A program made the position numbers and the translations under genes. Under the pieces are notes generated by a model that saw only the letters and a list, made by a program, of their open reading frames with translations, was not told the DNA's origin and searched no databases. Below are positions 33,584-42,032 of a DNA stretch of 43,270 nucleotides, one piece after another. This DNA comes from an uncultured Planctomycetaceae bacterium (GTDB lineage Bacteria > Planctomycetota > Planctomycetia > Planctomycetales > Planctomycetaceae). Positions within the stretch are counted from its first letter, which is position 1. The number at the start of each line of letters is the position of its first letter. The stretch spans positions 1 through 43,270 of the forward strand of contig CAIOTJ010000166.1 of the NCBI GenBank assembly GCA_903861195.1. The letters run 5' to 3'.

Positions 33584-35849
33584 AGAACCAGAGCTTCTTC
33601 CGGAAGAACTCGATCACGTCCCCAAACAGCACATAGCCCAGCGCTTTTTTGCCGCAGTTGATCTTGGCGATCACCTCGGCACCGATCTGCGGATCGTCGG
33701 GCAGGGGGGCGGTGGGAGTGGCGAAGACGGGGACCACGGCTCCTTCCTTCTCAGACACCATGGCCCGGCTGCCGATGGTTTCGAGGTTTCCCTGCCAGGT
33801 CTTCTCGGTGGCGGTGGCGAGGATGTAGGTCAGGGGGAGTTGCTGATTGCCCGATTGCGCCTGGGCTTCCAGCATGTGGCCCAGCCGGTTCTCGGCGACA
33901 TCCAGTTCCAGCCGCCAGTCCTTGGTGGGATCCATCACCTCCAACAGCAGTTCGCCCCGCCGCACGGGGCGCAGCCGCAGCAGTTCCTCCACACGGAAGG
34001 TCGCCACGACGCCGTCGATCTGCGCCTTGACCGTCAGCGCGTCCTTCTGTTTGTCGAGAGTGTTCACCTGCAATTCGACCCCCTTGATCTCGGCCAGCAA
34101 CTGCTGCTCTTTGAACTGCAGTTCGTTGATCTGCTGACGGGTCATGCCGGTGTTGGATTCACTCAGCTGCGCCCGCACCGAGGCGACCTGGGTCTCCTTT
34201 TCGGCGAGCGCGTTCTGTTGCGCCAACAGCCGCGCCTGCAGCTCGTCGTTCTTGAGCACCAGCAGGGTGTCCCCCGCCTTCACCGGCACCCCGGTGGCGA
34301 CCTTCACCTCCAGCACATCGCCATCCCAGGGAGCGAAGACCTCCTGACGCACGATGGGCATCAGCCGGCCCTTCCCCTCGGCGCGATAGTCCCACTTCAC
34401 ATAGGTCAGCGCGGCGGCGACAGCGGCGGCCGTGACGATGCCCAGCGCCCACTGGGCAAGACGGCGGCCCCGGAACCACGACGCATAGCCACCCAGGAAA
34501 CGCCACAGAGGCATCAGGAAGATCCGCTCATGCTCCTGGGCGTTCCGCATCGCGAGGGCAGTATGGGCGGTCAGTCGGTCGAGCCGGTCGTCGAGATCCC
34601 GTGGAAGGGGGTTGTCGGAAATCTGCTCGACCACCAGCGCTCCCAGAGGCTTGGGGCGGGGGACTGGCTCTTTTTCGCCCCGAATTCCCGCCTCGGTGAA
34701 CTTCTTCATCGCCACCGGGTCGAACAGCGGTGAGATCACCACGGCCCGCGTGCGGCTTTCGTGCAGGTAGTCGGCCAGGGGTTGTTCGATCAAGGGGGGC
34801 AGCGTGCGCGATTCTCCATCGAACGTGAGACGCTCTCCCGACCGCACCACCTTGTCCGACAGGCTGGTCAAGAGCTGCACGACGTTGGAACGCGGGTTGA
34901 CCGATTGCGAGCCCGAGATCGACAGCAGCTGCAATCGGTTCCCGACCCGTTCCGCGATCGACACCCGGTCGACTCCCAGCCACCGGCGTCCATCATTGGC
35001 GGCCACCTGGGCCACATCCTTGACCCGCAGGTGGTTGTGCATCGCCAGCACGTCATCGAGCGACAATTCAACGACCTTGTTCGCGGTCACTGCACCCCCG
35101 ATCGTAACCCCCGCAGGCAACACTTCGAGGGGAACCGGCTGCCCACCCACGCTCAGGCTGGGGCCGGGAGGGGGCGAAGAGGGCGTGGCCGGTTGAACCT
35201 GGGGCCCGGCCCCGGTCGGAACGGCCGCGGGTTTGGGTCGAACGAGCGGTGCCAACTCGGGGTGTGAGGGAACTGACGGGGCGGTGGGTGTCGCGGAGCG
35301 CCCGATGGGGCTGGGGCGACCAGAGACCTCTCCGGCGGGGAAGGACGGGAGCCGCGACAGGAAGGTCGACAGACTCTGGCAGACCTGCTCGAGCGCGGCG
35401 AGACGCCAGCCTTGCTGGGCGGGATCGGCCGGTTCCTCCTCCAGCAGCTGGACCAACCCCTGGGGACGCTGGTTGGCCCAGACCCCCCCCAGCAGCATCG
35501 AGAACATCCGTCCGGGGCCGTCGAGCTTTTCTTCGCGGGTCGCGAAGGCCAGAGCGCACCCCTTCTCGATCGCATTCGAGAACGGCTGCTCAAAGGCGGC
35601 CTTCAACATGGGATCGTTCATGAAGCCGGTCTGCACCAGCGACTGCTCGCGGGTCAGCACCAGACGGCGCTGCGAGTCAATCATCCACAGCCCGCCGGCC
35701 GCCGTGCCGGTGGCCGCCACCGCCCGCGGCAACAGAGCCGAGAAAAACGCTTCGATGGTCTGGGGTTGCAGCGCCAGTTCGGCGATTTCATTCAGCACGG
35801 CCTGACTGGCCGCGGGGATCTCGGGAGGATTGCCGGAACCTGTCGACAT
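33582..35849 (-). CDS. GAF-GAF-transmembrane-HlyD membrane-fusion protein
   Basis: A 755-residue protein. Residues about 20-160 form a GAF-like domain (ATGTAAGGLWMIDSQRRLVLTREQ), followed by a Pro-rich linker (about 163-235) and a second GAF-like domain (about 285-435, with RRWLGVDRVSIAERVGNRLQLLSISGSQ, PLGALVVEQISDNPL). One membrane helix follows (about 463-484). The periplasmic part has a biotinyl-lipoyl hairpin half (EVFAPWDGDVLEVKVATGVPVKAGDTLLVLKNDE), a coiled coil (about 535-600) and the second lipoyl half with ALTVKAQIDGVVATFRV. It looks like an HlyD-type adaptor joined to cytoplasmic sensors. The ATG at 35849 begins just before the GAF domain. It is the last gene of the minus-strand operon, 65 bases after the M50 fusion gene. 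Confidence 0.86.
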   Translation of the reverse strand: MSTGSGNPPEIPAASQAVLNEIAELALQPQTIEAFFSALLPRAVAATGTAAGGLWMIDSQRRLVLTREQSLVQTGFMNDPMLKAAFEQPFSNAIEKGCALAFATREEKLDGPGRMFSMLLGGVWANQRPQGLVQLLEEEPADPAQQGWRLAALEQVCQSLSTFLSRLPSFPAGEVSGRPSPIGRSATPTAPSVPSHPELAPLVRPKPAAVPTGAGPQVQPATPSSPPPGPSLSVGGQPVPLEVLPAGVTIGGAVTANKVVELSLDDVLAMHNHLRVKDVAQVAANDGRRWLGVDRVSIAERVGNRLQLLSISGSQSVNPRSNVVQLLTSLSDKVVRSGERLTFDGESRTLPPLIEQPLADYLHESRTRAVVISPLFDPVAMKKFTEAGIRGEKEPVPRPKPLGALVVEQISDNPLPRDLDDRLDRLTAHTALAMRNAQEHERIFLMPLWRFLGGYASWFRGRRLAQWALGIVTAAAVAAALTYVKWDYRAEGKGRLMPIVRQEVFAPWDGDVLEVKVATGVPVKAGDTLLVLKNDELQARLLAQQNALAEKETQVASVRAQLSESNTGMTRQQINELQFKEQQLLAEIKGVELQVNTLDKQKDALTVKAQIDGVVATFRVEELLRLRPVRRGELLLEVMDPTKDWRLELDVAENRLGHMLEAQAQSGNQQLPLTYILATATEKTWQGNLETIGSRAMVSEKEGAVVPVFATPTAPLPDDPQIGAEVIAKINCGKKALGYVLFGDVIEFFRKKLWF

Positions 35850-35914
35850 GGCTGCCACTTGCGATTGAAGAGGGAATCGATGGTTGAAAGAACGGGATGG
35901 GCCACTCTCCGCAA

Positions 35915-38134
35915 CTACATGCGGAAATGGAAGGTCAACCGCAACCAGCGCCAGATCCACTGCCAGGTGGAGCGATGTCCTACGTAGAACCGTGAGTTGC
36001 CCCGCAGTCCCGAGCGGAGACGGGCCGTGTCGGTGTCGAGTTCCACCACCGCCTCGTAGGCGCTGCTCGTCAGCCGTTCGCGACCCTGGCGGTCACTCAC
36101 GGTGGCCAGGTTCCCCCCGGTTTTGTTGGTCAGCGAGGGAGGGGCGAACTCGGCATGACGGGGGGCGATCTTCACGACTTTCCCGGTCCAGGTCTCTCCT
36201 GGAACCTGCTCGAAGCGAATTTCGACCTCCTCTCCCACCTGCATGTCGCCCCGGTCCAACTGATCAACCAGCAGGATCACCTGGAACCGGTCGTCGGGAG
36301 CGAGGCACAAGACATTCGTTCGAGGTTCCAGCAGCGCCCCGACGTTCCCCTGGTCGAGGGGACTGCCAAACCAGCCGTGCAGTTCAATCTGCTCGACACC
36401 CGCGGGAGGCTCTTCGACCCGGGGCATCGCCACCACCTCGCCACCGATGGGGGCGGTCAGCTTCAGCATCGCCAACTGCCGCGTGAAATCTTCGATTTGG
36501 CGCTCCAGCGACACAATCTGCTCGCCCGCCACCTGGGCGGCCGCCGGGTTGGGCTGCGCCTGGTATTTCTCCAACTCCAACCGCTGCACCGTCAGTTGCG
36601 TCTCGAGTTCCTGCAGCTTCAGTTGCTTGTCGGGGTCGGCCAGGTCCACCAGAGGGGCTCCCTGCTGAACGTGGTCCCCCGGCTTGACGTGAATCGTCTC
36701 GATCAGGCCGGGGACCGAGTTCTGCACGTAGGCCACATCGTGCGGTTCGACGTAGAACGGAGCCTCCACATGCCACGGCAGGGGGATCGCCAACAGGCCG
36801 GCGACCACGGCCGCCAGCCCCAGCAGCGTGGCCAGGATGCGGGGACGACTCAGCGGTTCACTGCGGGGGGCGCTCATGACTCGATACAGGTTGAAGACCA
36901 GGTTGCCAACGATCCCCGCCATGGAAAACCACGCCAGGGCAATGCCGATGCTCTGCAGTTCATACGGCTTGAGCACCGTGTAGAGGAAGATCGTGATGCC
37001 GAACAACACCACCCAGCGGTACAGGGCGCTGGCGACCGCGTACAGCACGAACCAGTGCCGGCCCCGTTGGGGCATGAACGGGTCCTCCCGCGTCTCGATT
37101 CCCAGGCAGACCCGCGAGAACGTGTTGCGGAGCAGGGTGTTGGCCTTCTCCGACATGTTGGGAATCTCCAGAAAATCGCTCAGCATGTAATAGCCGTCAT
37201 ACCGCATCAACGGGTTCAGATTGAAGATGACTGTGGTGATGGTCGAGACGAAAAATACGTTGAGGCAGAGGTGGTGGAACATTCCGGGGGCAGAGAACCA
37301 CCACGCGAACAGCGCCAGCGAAGCCAGCACCGACTCGACCCACATGCCCGCCGCCCCAATCGCGATGCGGTGCCACTTGTTGGGCAGCATCCACGAGTCG
37401 CTCACCTCGCAATACAGGGTGGGGCTGAAGACCAGGAAGATCACCCCGATCTCGTGGCATTCCCCGCCAAAATACCGGCAGCTGACCCCGTGCCCCAGTT
37501 CGTGCAGAATCTTCGTGAAGGCCAGCGTGAAATACAGCCACAGCAGGTTCGGCCAGCCGAAGAACTGCTGGAACTCGGGCAGCAACCGGCGGAAGTGGTC
37601 GAACTGGATCGACAAAAGCAGCCACGAGGCGGCGATCAACACCACCTGGATGAAGACCGCCGTGGGTTGGAACAGCCACCCCACCACCGGCAGCAGCAGC
37701 TTGAGCGTGCGCTCGGGATCCCAGCCGGGGAACCGCAGGCTGAGGATGTTCGAGACCACCCCCAGCATCTTCTGCTTCGCCACCTTCCAGCGGCGCTTGA
37801 TGAAGACATCTCCCTGCCCCGGCCGGTTGCTGGCCAACAACCCCTTGGTATGCAGGTCCACCACCACCGACTGCAACTCGCTCAAGGTGGGGCGGGCATA
37901 GGGAAACACCACCTGCAGATCTTCACGCACCTCCTCAAGGCTGCGGTTCCCATCGAGCAGCCCCAACACATGGTGGTGTTCCGGATCCAGCCGGTAATAC
38001 TTCAACGCCACCGGATCCTTGATGACGAAATACTCCCCTCCCTGGCACTCCACTCGCTGCGTAACGAGATCAGCCCGCCGCACCAGCGGAACGGGTCGTC
38101 TCAGTGAGGGCAGCAGTCCGCCACCAATGCTCAT
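35915..38134 (-). CDS. PqqD-like/M50 zinc protease/HlyD-type fusion protein
   Basis: A 739-residue protein. Residues about 20-100 resemble a PqqD-like winged-helix (RRE-type) domain: QRVECQGGEYFVIKDPVALKYYRLD, EEVREDLQVVF. Several membrane helices then carry the site-2-protease motifs: TKILHELGHGVSCRYFGG (zinc His211 and His215, Glu212) and FNLNPLMRYDGYYMLSDFLE (third ligand Asp313). After the last helix (about 432-452), a periplasmic biotinyl-lipoyl region follows (SVPGLIETIHVKPGDHVQQGAPLVDLAD), with a coiled coil (about 500-560), MLKLTAPIGGEVVAMP and a beta-barrel end. Expected activity is intramembrane proteolysis linked to export. ATG overlaps the upstream stop (ATGA, 38131-38134). Confidence 0.88.
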   Translation of the reverse strand: MSIGGGLLPSLRRPVPLVRRADLVTQRVECQGGEYFVIKDPVALKYYRLDPEHHHVLGLLDGNRSLEEVREDLQVVFPYARPTLSELQSVVVDLHTKGLLASNRPGQGDVFIKRRWKVAKQKMLGVVSNILSLRFPGWDPERTLKLLLPVVGWLFQPTAVFIQVVLIAASWLLLSIQFDHFRRLLPEFQQFFGWPNLLWLYFTLAFTKILHELGHGVSCRYFGGECHEIGVIFLVFSPTLYCEVSDSWMLPNKWHRIAIGAAGMWVESVLASLALFAWWFSAPGMFHHLCLNVFFVSTITTVIFNLNPLMRYDGYYMLSDFLEIPNMSEKANTLLRNTFSRVCLGIETREDPFMPQRGRHWFVLYAVASALYRWVVLFGITIFLYTVLKPYELQSIGIALAWFSMAGIVGNLVFNLYRVMSAPRSEPLSRPRILATLLGLAAVVAGLLAIPLPWHVEAPFYVEPHDVAYVQNSVPGLIETIHVKPGDHVQQGAPLVDLADPDKQLKLQELETQLTVQRLELEKYQAQPNPAAAQVAGEQIVSLERQIEDFTRQLAMLKLTAPIGGEVVAMPRVEEPPAGVEQIELHGWFGSPLDQGNVGALLEPRTNVLCLAPDDRFQVILLVDQLDRGDMQVGEEVEIRFEQVPGETWTGKVVKIAPRHAEFAPPSLTNKTGGNLATVSDRQGRERLTSSAYEAVVELDTDTARLRSGLRGNSRFYVGHRSTWQWIWRWLRLTFHFRM

Positions 38135-39057
38135 TCAGCTCCCTTTTCCGGTTCGGCAACCGGGATCTGCATCTCCGCCTGCAGCCCCGCCCGCAGCCAG
38201 TCCGGCGGATTGCGAACCTCCGCCCAGACCCGCACCTTGTTGTCCGCCGTGTTCACCCGCCGGTCCACGAACTTCAGCGTTCCCTCCAGTTCGCCCAGCA
38301 GATTCCGGTCGGCCCCATCCAGCTTCACCGACACCTCGACCCTTACGGGCAGCCCCGGCTTCAGTTGAATCGCCTGGGCCAAAGGTACAAATCCTTCGAT
38401 CTTCAGGCGTGAAATGTCAAGCAACTCGACCACCGGATCCCCCTGTCGCACCGGGGCACCGCGAGACAGATAGACCTTGGTCACAAACCCGTCAAACGGG
38501 GCCTCGATCCGGCAGGTCTTCACCTGCACCTCGGCTTCCTGTTTCTTCAGCCCATTCACCTCGTGCATGTGCCGGGCTTTCTCAATCTCCAGCTGGGCTT
38601 TGTCCGAGGCGAGCTTGGCCCGCCGCACTTCCACCTCGGGAACCGTGTTCTTCTGGCGGCGATTGGCCTCCTCGGCCTTTTCCCACTCGACCCGGGCCAC
38701 ATCGTACGCCTTTTCCGAGAAGCGGATATCGACGTCCGATTCGGCCTCTTTCGCCGCGATCGCCAGGGTGGCCAGGGGAACTTCGTCCTTGATCTTCGCC
38801 AGCAGCCGCCCCTCGGCCACCTGGTCTCCCTCGACCACATCGAGGCTTCCCAGAATGCCCGGTCGTTCGGCCGAAAGGATCACTTCGTGAATCAGCTTCA
38901 CCGAGCAGTTGGGAACCGAGACTTTCCCCGGAACCTGAGCGACTGTCGCCCGGCGACGGTTGACGGCTGCCTGCAGGCGGTGGTTCAGCGCAGGAACGAT
39001 CGCCGTGGTCAGCAGCAGGGCCGCCCCCAGGGTCAGCAAAGTCCAGCGGTTGCTCAT
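38131..39057 (-). CDS. HlyD-type periplasmic adaptor protein
   Basis: A 308-residue protein with one N-terminal membrane helix (WTLLTLGAALLLTTAIVPALN). The biotinyl-lipoyl first half (EVILSAERPGILGSLDVVEGDQVAEGRLLAKIKDE) is followed by a long coiled coil of about 100 residues, the second lipoyl half (CRIEAPFDGFVTKVYLSRGAPVRQGDPVVELLD) and a barrel domain with RLKIEGFVPLAQAIQLKPGLPVRVEVSV. Such adaptors bridge an inner-membrane transporter to a TolC channel. GAGGAG lies about nine bases upstream of the ATG at 39057; the frame is open to 39156 but without protein-like content. It lies downstream of the TolC-like gene and overlaps the M50 fusion gene by four bases. Confidence 0.9.
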   Translation of the reverse strand: MSNRWTLLTLGAALLLTTAIVPALNHRLQAAVNRRRATVAQVPGKVSVPNCSVKLIHEVILSAERPGILGSLDVVEGDQVAEGRLLAKIKDEVPLATLAIAAKEAESDVDIRFSEKAYDVARVEWEKAEEANRRQKNTVPEVEVRRAKLASDKAQLEIEKARHMHEVNGLKKQEAEVQVKTCRIEAPFDGFVTKVYLSRGAPVRQGDPVVELLDISRLKIEGFVPLAQAIQLKPGLPVRVEVSVKLDGADRNLLGELEGTLKFVDRRVNTADNKVRVWAEVRNPPDWLRAGLQAEMQIPVAEPEKGAE

Positions 39058-39162
39058 GGCACTCGACTCCTCGGCCCCCCCGGAGCGAACTGGCCCGGGG
39101 TGGGGCCGCGTTGGGTTGTCTTCAGAATTGTGACGCACGCACACCAAATCCGCCAATGTCCG

Positions 39163-39209
39163 ACCGGGAATTTCCCGGTTCTCGTCCGCTTCGCCGGGGG
39201 CCCCCCGGC
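39163..39209 (-). other. Two hairpins between the TolC-like and HlyD-type genes
   Basis: ACCGGGAA and TTCCCGGT form a palindrome with a single central T at 39163-39179. GCCGGGG and CCCCGGC flank a three-base loop at 39193-39209. Both would form in the transcript between the two genes. No T run follows, so partial attenuation or RNA stability is more likely than full termination. Confidence 0.4.
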
Positions 39210-39244
39210 AGCGTTTCCCCAGTCGCCTTCCCCTGCAGGAAAGC

Positions 39245-41470
39245 TCACTCGGTTCCCGCCGTCACCGGCTCCGCGGGTAGCTCCAGAGACTCGGGAGGCT
39301 CATCCGCGGGGGGCAGAGTGTCGGCCGGGGGGACCTCCGGTGGAACTTCCGGACTCATTCCCGGTTGGGAACGCCAGTCGCCCAGGGTCCCCGTCGGGGG
39401 CAGCGGATGCACCTCGATCCCCATCCCGGGGCCAGAACCCAGCGGACGGGCGTACGGCTCGGGTTCAGTGGTCACCGGATCCATCCGCGGGGCCTCAAAC
39501 GCGTAGGCCCGGGCGATCGAACGCCGCATCAGGTCACGCTGGGCCTCGGGAGCCCAAGGACCCTCGGCCAGGTAAATGTTGTTGTACTCCAGCAGACTCC
39601 CCTGCCGGTACTGCAGTTCGCACAGAGACTTGTTCAGTTCCGTCACACTGCGGTAGTAAGACACTTCGGCAATCGCCAGCCGGTTCTGCGCCTGCAGCAG
39701 CAGGTCGAGCGACTTGCGGTCGAGGTCGTAGTCGGCCTGCACCGCCTCGAGGTTGTCCAAAGCCGCCTCACGGCGGTTGTAGTTCGTCTCGGCGTTCTGG
39801 TACCAGTAGTCGACCGCCTGGAAGGTCCCGGCCAATTCGAGGCTGATTTCCTGCTCCTGGGCGGCCATCACCGTCTGGGCTTTCGCCAGCCGCAGCTCCT
39901 GGTGTCGAACCTGCGACAACGCGCTTCGCAGCCCCAGCGGGACCGAGAACTGCATCCCCACCTGCCAGGCGGTCTGGTCACCCTGGAACTGGGTGCGATA
40001 GGCGCTCTGCAGATCGGAGCCCGGGTTTCCCAGCGAATCGTTCTGTCCAAACAGGTTGTTGCCGAACCCGTTCAACTGATAGAACGACGCCAGATTCAAC
40101 TGGGGATTCGCCAGGCTGCGGGCGGCCCGCAACTGCAGCTCGTAGCTCTTCACCAGCCACCGCTGCTTCCGCAGTTCGGGACGCTTGGCGAATGCCGTCG
40201 CCAGTGAGCTGTGCCAGTCGGGATCCAGCCGCGACAAGCCTGGCTCGTCGACCGGCCGAATGATCCGCCCGTCGTTCGCCGGCAGCCCGCAGATCCGCCG
40301 CAATTGCAGCTCGATCCCGTAGATTCCCTGGTCACCCCCACGCGAACCGGGGCCTCCCAGGGCCGTCTCGGCCCGCGCTCGGGCTTCAAAGTATTGCTCC
40401 CGCGCCTGGGCTTCCTCGGCCCGCCCGCCCCCCACCAGCCCGGTCCGCGACTTCGCCTGCACGGTCCGCCAGGTCTTCAGGGCCGACTCGCGGGCCTCCA
40501 CCAGACTGTCGTAGTTCCGGTACGCCTGGTACAGGTCCCAGTACAGCGTCTCGGCATCGAACACCATGTTCCGCACCTGCTGCTCGAAGTCGACCAGCGA
40601 GATGTCGGTGTTGATCCGGGCGATGGCCACCCCCTGGTTCACCCCGGCGATCGCCTGCACGTTGGGGTTGACCGGACCGGCGATACGGGTGAACTCCGTC
40701 CCCGCTCCGGCCCACAACGGTTGCTGATAGCTGAACTGCAAGTTGCCGGTGTACAGCGACTTGAACAGTTGGAACTCCTGGTTCGTCTGGTTGTAGTTCC
40801 AGTTCTGGGTGACCGCTGCCTGGGCCCCATATGCGAAGTTTTTGGTCAACCCCGCGCTGAACTGCCCCTGCTGCTGGAACAGCGTTCCCCCCGGATCAAT
40901 CCCCCCCGACTGCAGCAGGTTGTTCTGGATCGTCTCGCTGTTCCCCACCCCCAGGCTCGAGTTGAACACCGGGTCGAACGAAGACAACGCCGCCTCCACC
41001 CCGCGGCTGCCGAACAACACCCCCGTCTCACGGATGGCCGGGTCATACACCGAGGTCACCGCCTCGCCATTCGCCAGCGTGGGGTTGCCGGGCGAAAGAA
41101 ACTCGTTGCGAGTCCGGGCGATCTTGTTGTTTTCCAGCGTCATCCGCAGCACTTCGGCCAGGGTCAGATCCCACACCCCATCGTGCGATCGGTCTCCCGA
41201 TGTGCGCGGATTCTGGCTGCTGATGGCCACCGGGTCGGGCTCGTAGTCGGCATCCGCCTCTTCGATGGCCAGTTGCGTGGTGCGGTCCCCCTCTTCGGGG
41301 TCCTGCGGTTCACCCAGGTAGCCCAGCCGGCGCTCCGCCGTGGCACAGCCCGCCACCGTCGCCGTCAACAGAGCTCCTGTGATCAGGCAGGCCACCGGAG
41401 TGAACCACACCCTGAACAGGTTCGTGTGTGCTGCAGGAGTCAAAAGGGTACCCAGCGTGAATCGGGACAC
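39245..41470 (-). CDS. TolC-family outer-membrane efflux lipoprotein
   Basis: A 741-residue protein starting at GTG. The signal ends in the lipobox TATVAGC (Cys42). Paired repeats of the TolC/OEP family follow: AEVLRMTLENNKIARTRNEF near 105, then SFDPVFNSSLGVGNSE, LQFSYQQPLWAGAGTEF, RNMVFDAETLYWDLYQAYRNYDSLVEARESALKTW, the second half AFAKRPELRKQRWLVKSYELQLRAARSLANPQLNLA, and LLQAQNRLAIAEVSYYRSVTELNKSLCELQYRQGSLLEYNNIYL. A Pro-rich tail ends it. The family is usually 430-500 residues; the excess is in a long acidic N-terminus, an enlarged middle and the tail. It would supply the outer-membrane channel for the operon. No good ribosome-binding site was seen for the GTG. Confidence 0.9.
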   Translation of the reverse strand: MSRFTLGTLLTPAAHTNLFRVWFTPVACLITGALLTATVAGCATAERRLGYLGEPQDPEEGDRTTQLAIEEADADYEPDPVAISSQNPRTSGDRSHDGVWDLTLAEVLRMTLENNKIARTRNEFLSPGNPTLANGEAVTSVYDPAIRETGVLFGSRGVEAALSSFDPVFNSSLGVGNSETIQNNLLQSGGIDPGGTLFQQQGQFSAGLTKNFAYGAQAAVTQNWNYNQTNQEFQLFKSLYTGNLQFSYQQPLWAGAGTEFTRIAGPVNPNVQAIAGVNQGVAIARINTDISLVDFEQQVRNMVFDAETLYWDLYQAYRNYDSLVEARESALKTWRTVQAKSRTGLVGGGRAEEAQAREQYFEARARAETALGGPGSRGGDQGIYGIELQLRRICGLPANDGRIIRPVDEPGLSRLDPDWHSSLATAFAKRPELRKQRWLVKSYELQLRAARSLANPQLNLASFYQLNGFGNNLFGQNDSLGNPGSDLQSAYRTQFQGDQTAWQVGMQFSVPLGLRSALSQVRHQELRLAKAQTVMAAQEQEISLELAGTFQAVDYWYQNAETNYNRREAALDNLEAVQADYDLDRKSLDLLLQAQNRLAIAEVSYYRSVTELNKSLCELQYRQGSLLEYNNIYLAEGPWAPEAQRDLMRRSIARAYAFEAPRMDPVTTEPEPYARPLGSGPGMGIEVHPLPPTGTLGDWRSQPGMSPEVPPEVPPADTLPPADEPPESLELPAEPVTAGTE

Positions 41471-42032
41471 TTCGGCACCATCCGCACAATGCGGAAAGTC
41501 ACATCATTGGGAATCATCGGCAAACTCCGCCTGGATACTTTCACCAGAGTCATCCGCGAGGGGCAATCCTGCCGGAAACAGGCTTAAAAAAAGCGCTTCC
41601 ACTCATGAATTTCAACCTCCAGGCGAACTTTCACCCCGCCCACCCACACGGCTGGTCCGGACCGCTTGATGTAGACCGCGCAGGTTGTGCAGAACTGTTG
41701 TATTTCCCAGACTGCCAGTAGTGTGTCGAAACCAGCCGCTGAAGGCACGGATCGGGCGGGGAGCAACGGGGCCCTTGCGCTCCACGGCTCATGGCCCGCC
41801 CCAGAAATTGTCCTGATTTCACTTCGTGTCCGGGGAGGCGTGGGGCCAACAGCCGGTTTCTGCCCGTTTTGGATTCAGCCCCCCCCGGGGAAACTGCTCC
41901 CGCGAAGTCGCAATCGATATACTCCGCACGACCGGCCGCCGGGGGGCTCGTCCGGTCGTCGTGCCGGGGGTTCCCCCGCGACCTGTTTTCGCGATGACTC
42001 GCTTCCCTCGTCCTTACACAGGAGTCTGCTTT
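41471..42032. other. Divergent intergenic region upstream of the four-gene operon
   Basis: About 560 bases between the TolC-like gene (minus) and the sialate esterase gene (plus). An A-rich run (41584-41591) lies near the operon side, a possible promoter-upstream element for the minus-strand operon. A possible -10 for the esterase is at 41918-41923. Open frames here are antisense or shadow frames without family features. Confidence 0.4.
41918..41923 (+). promoter_or_regulatory. Possible -10 element of the sialate esterase gene
   Basis: TATACT (41918-41923) matches TATAAT at five of six positions and lies 110 bases before the ATG. The expected -35 position shows no good match, so this is a weak call. 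Confidence 0.3.

Noticed and set aside
36155-38107. A 650-codon plus-strand frame over the M50 fusion gene
   Set aside because: The opposite strand encodes zinc-protease and HlyD-type motifs; the plus-strand product is low-complexity and unlike any family.
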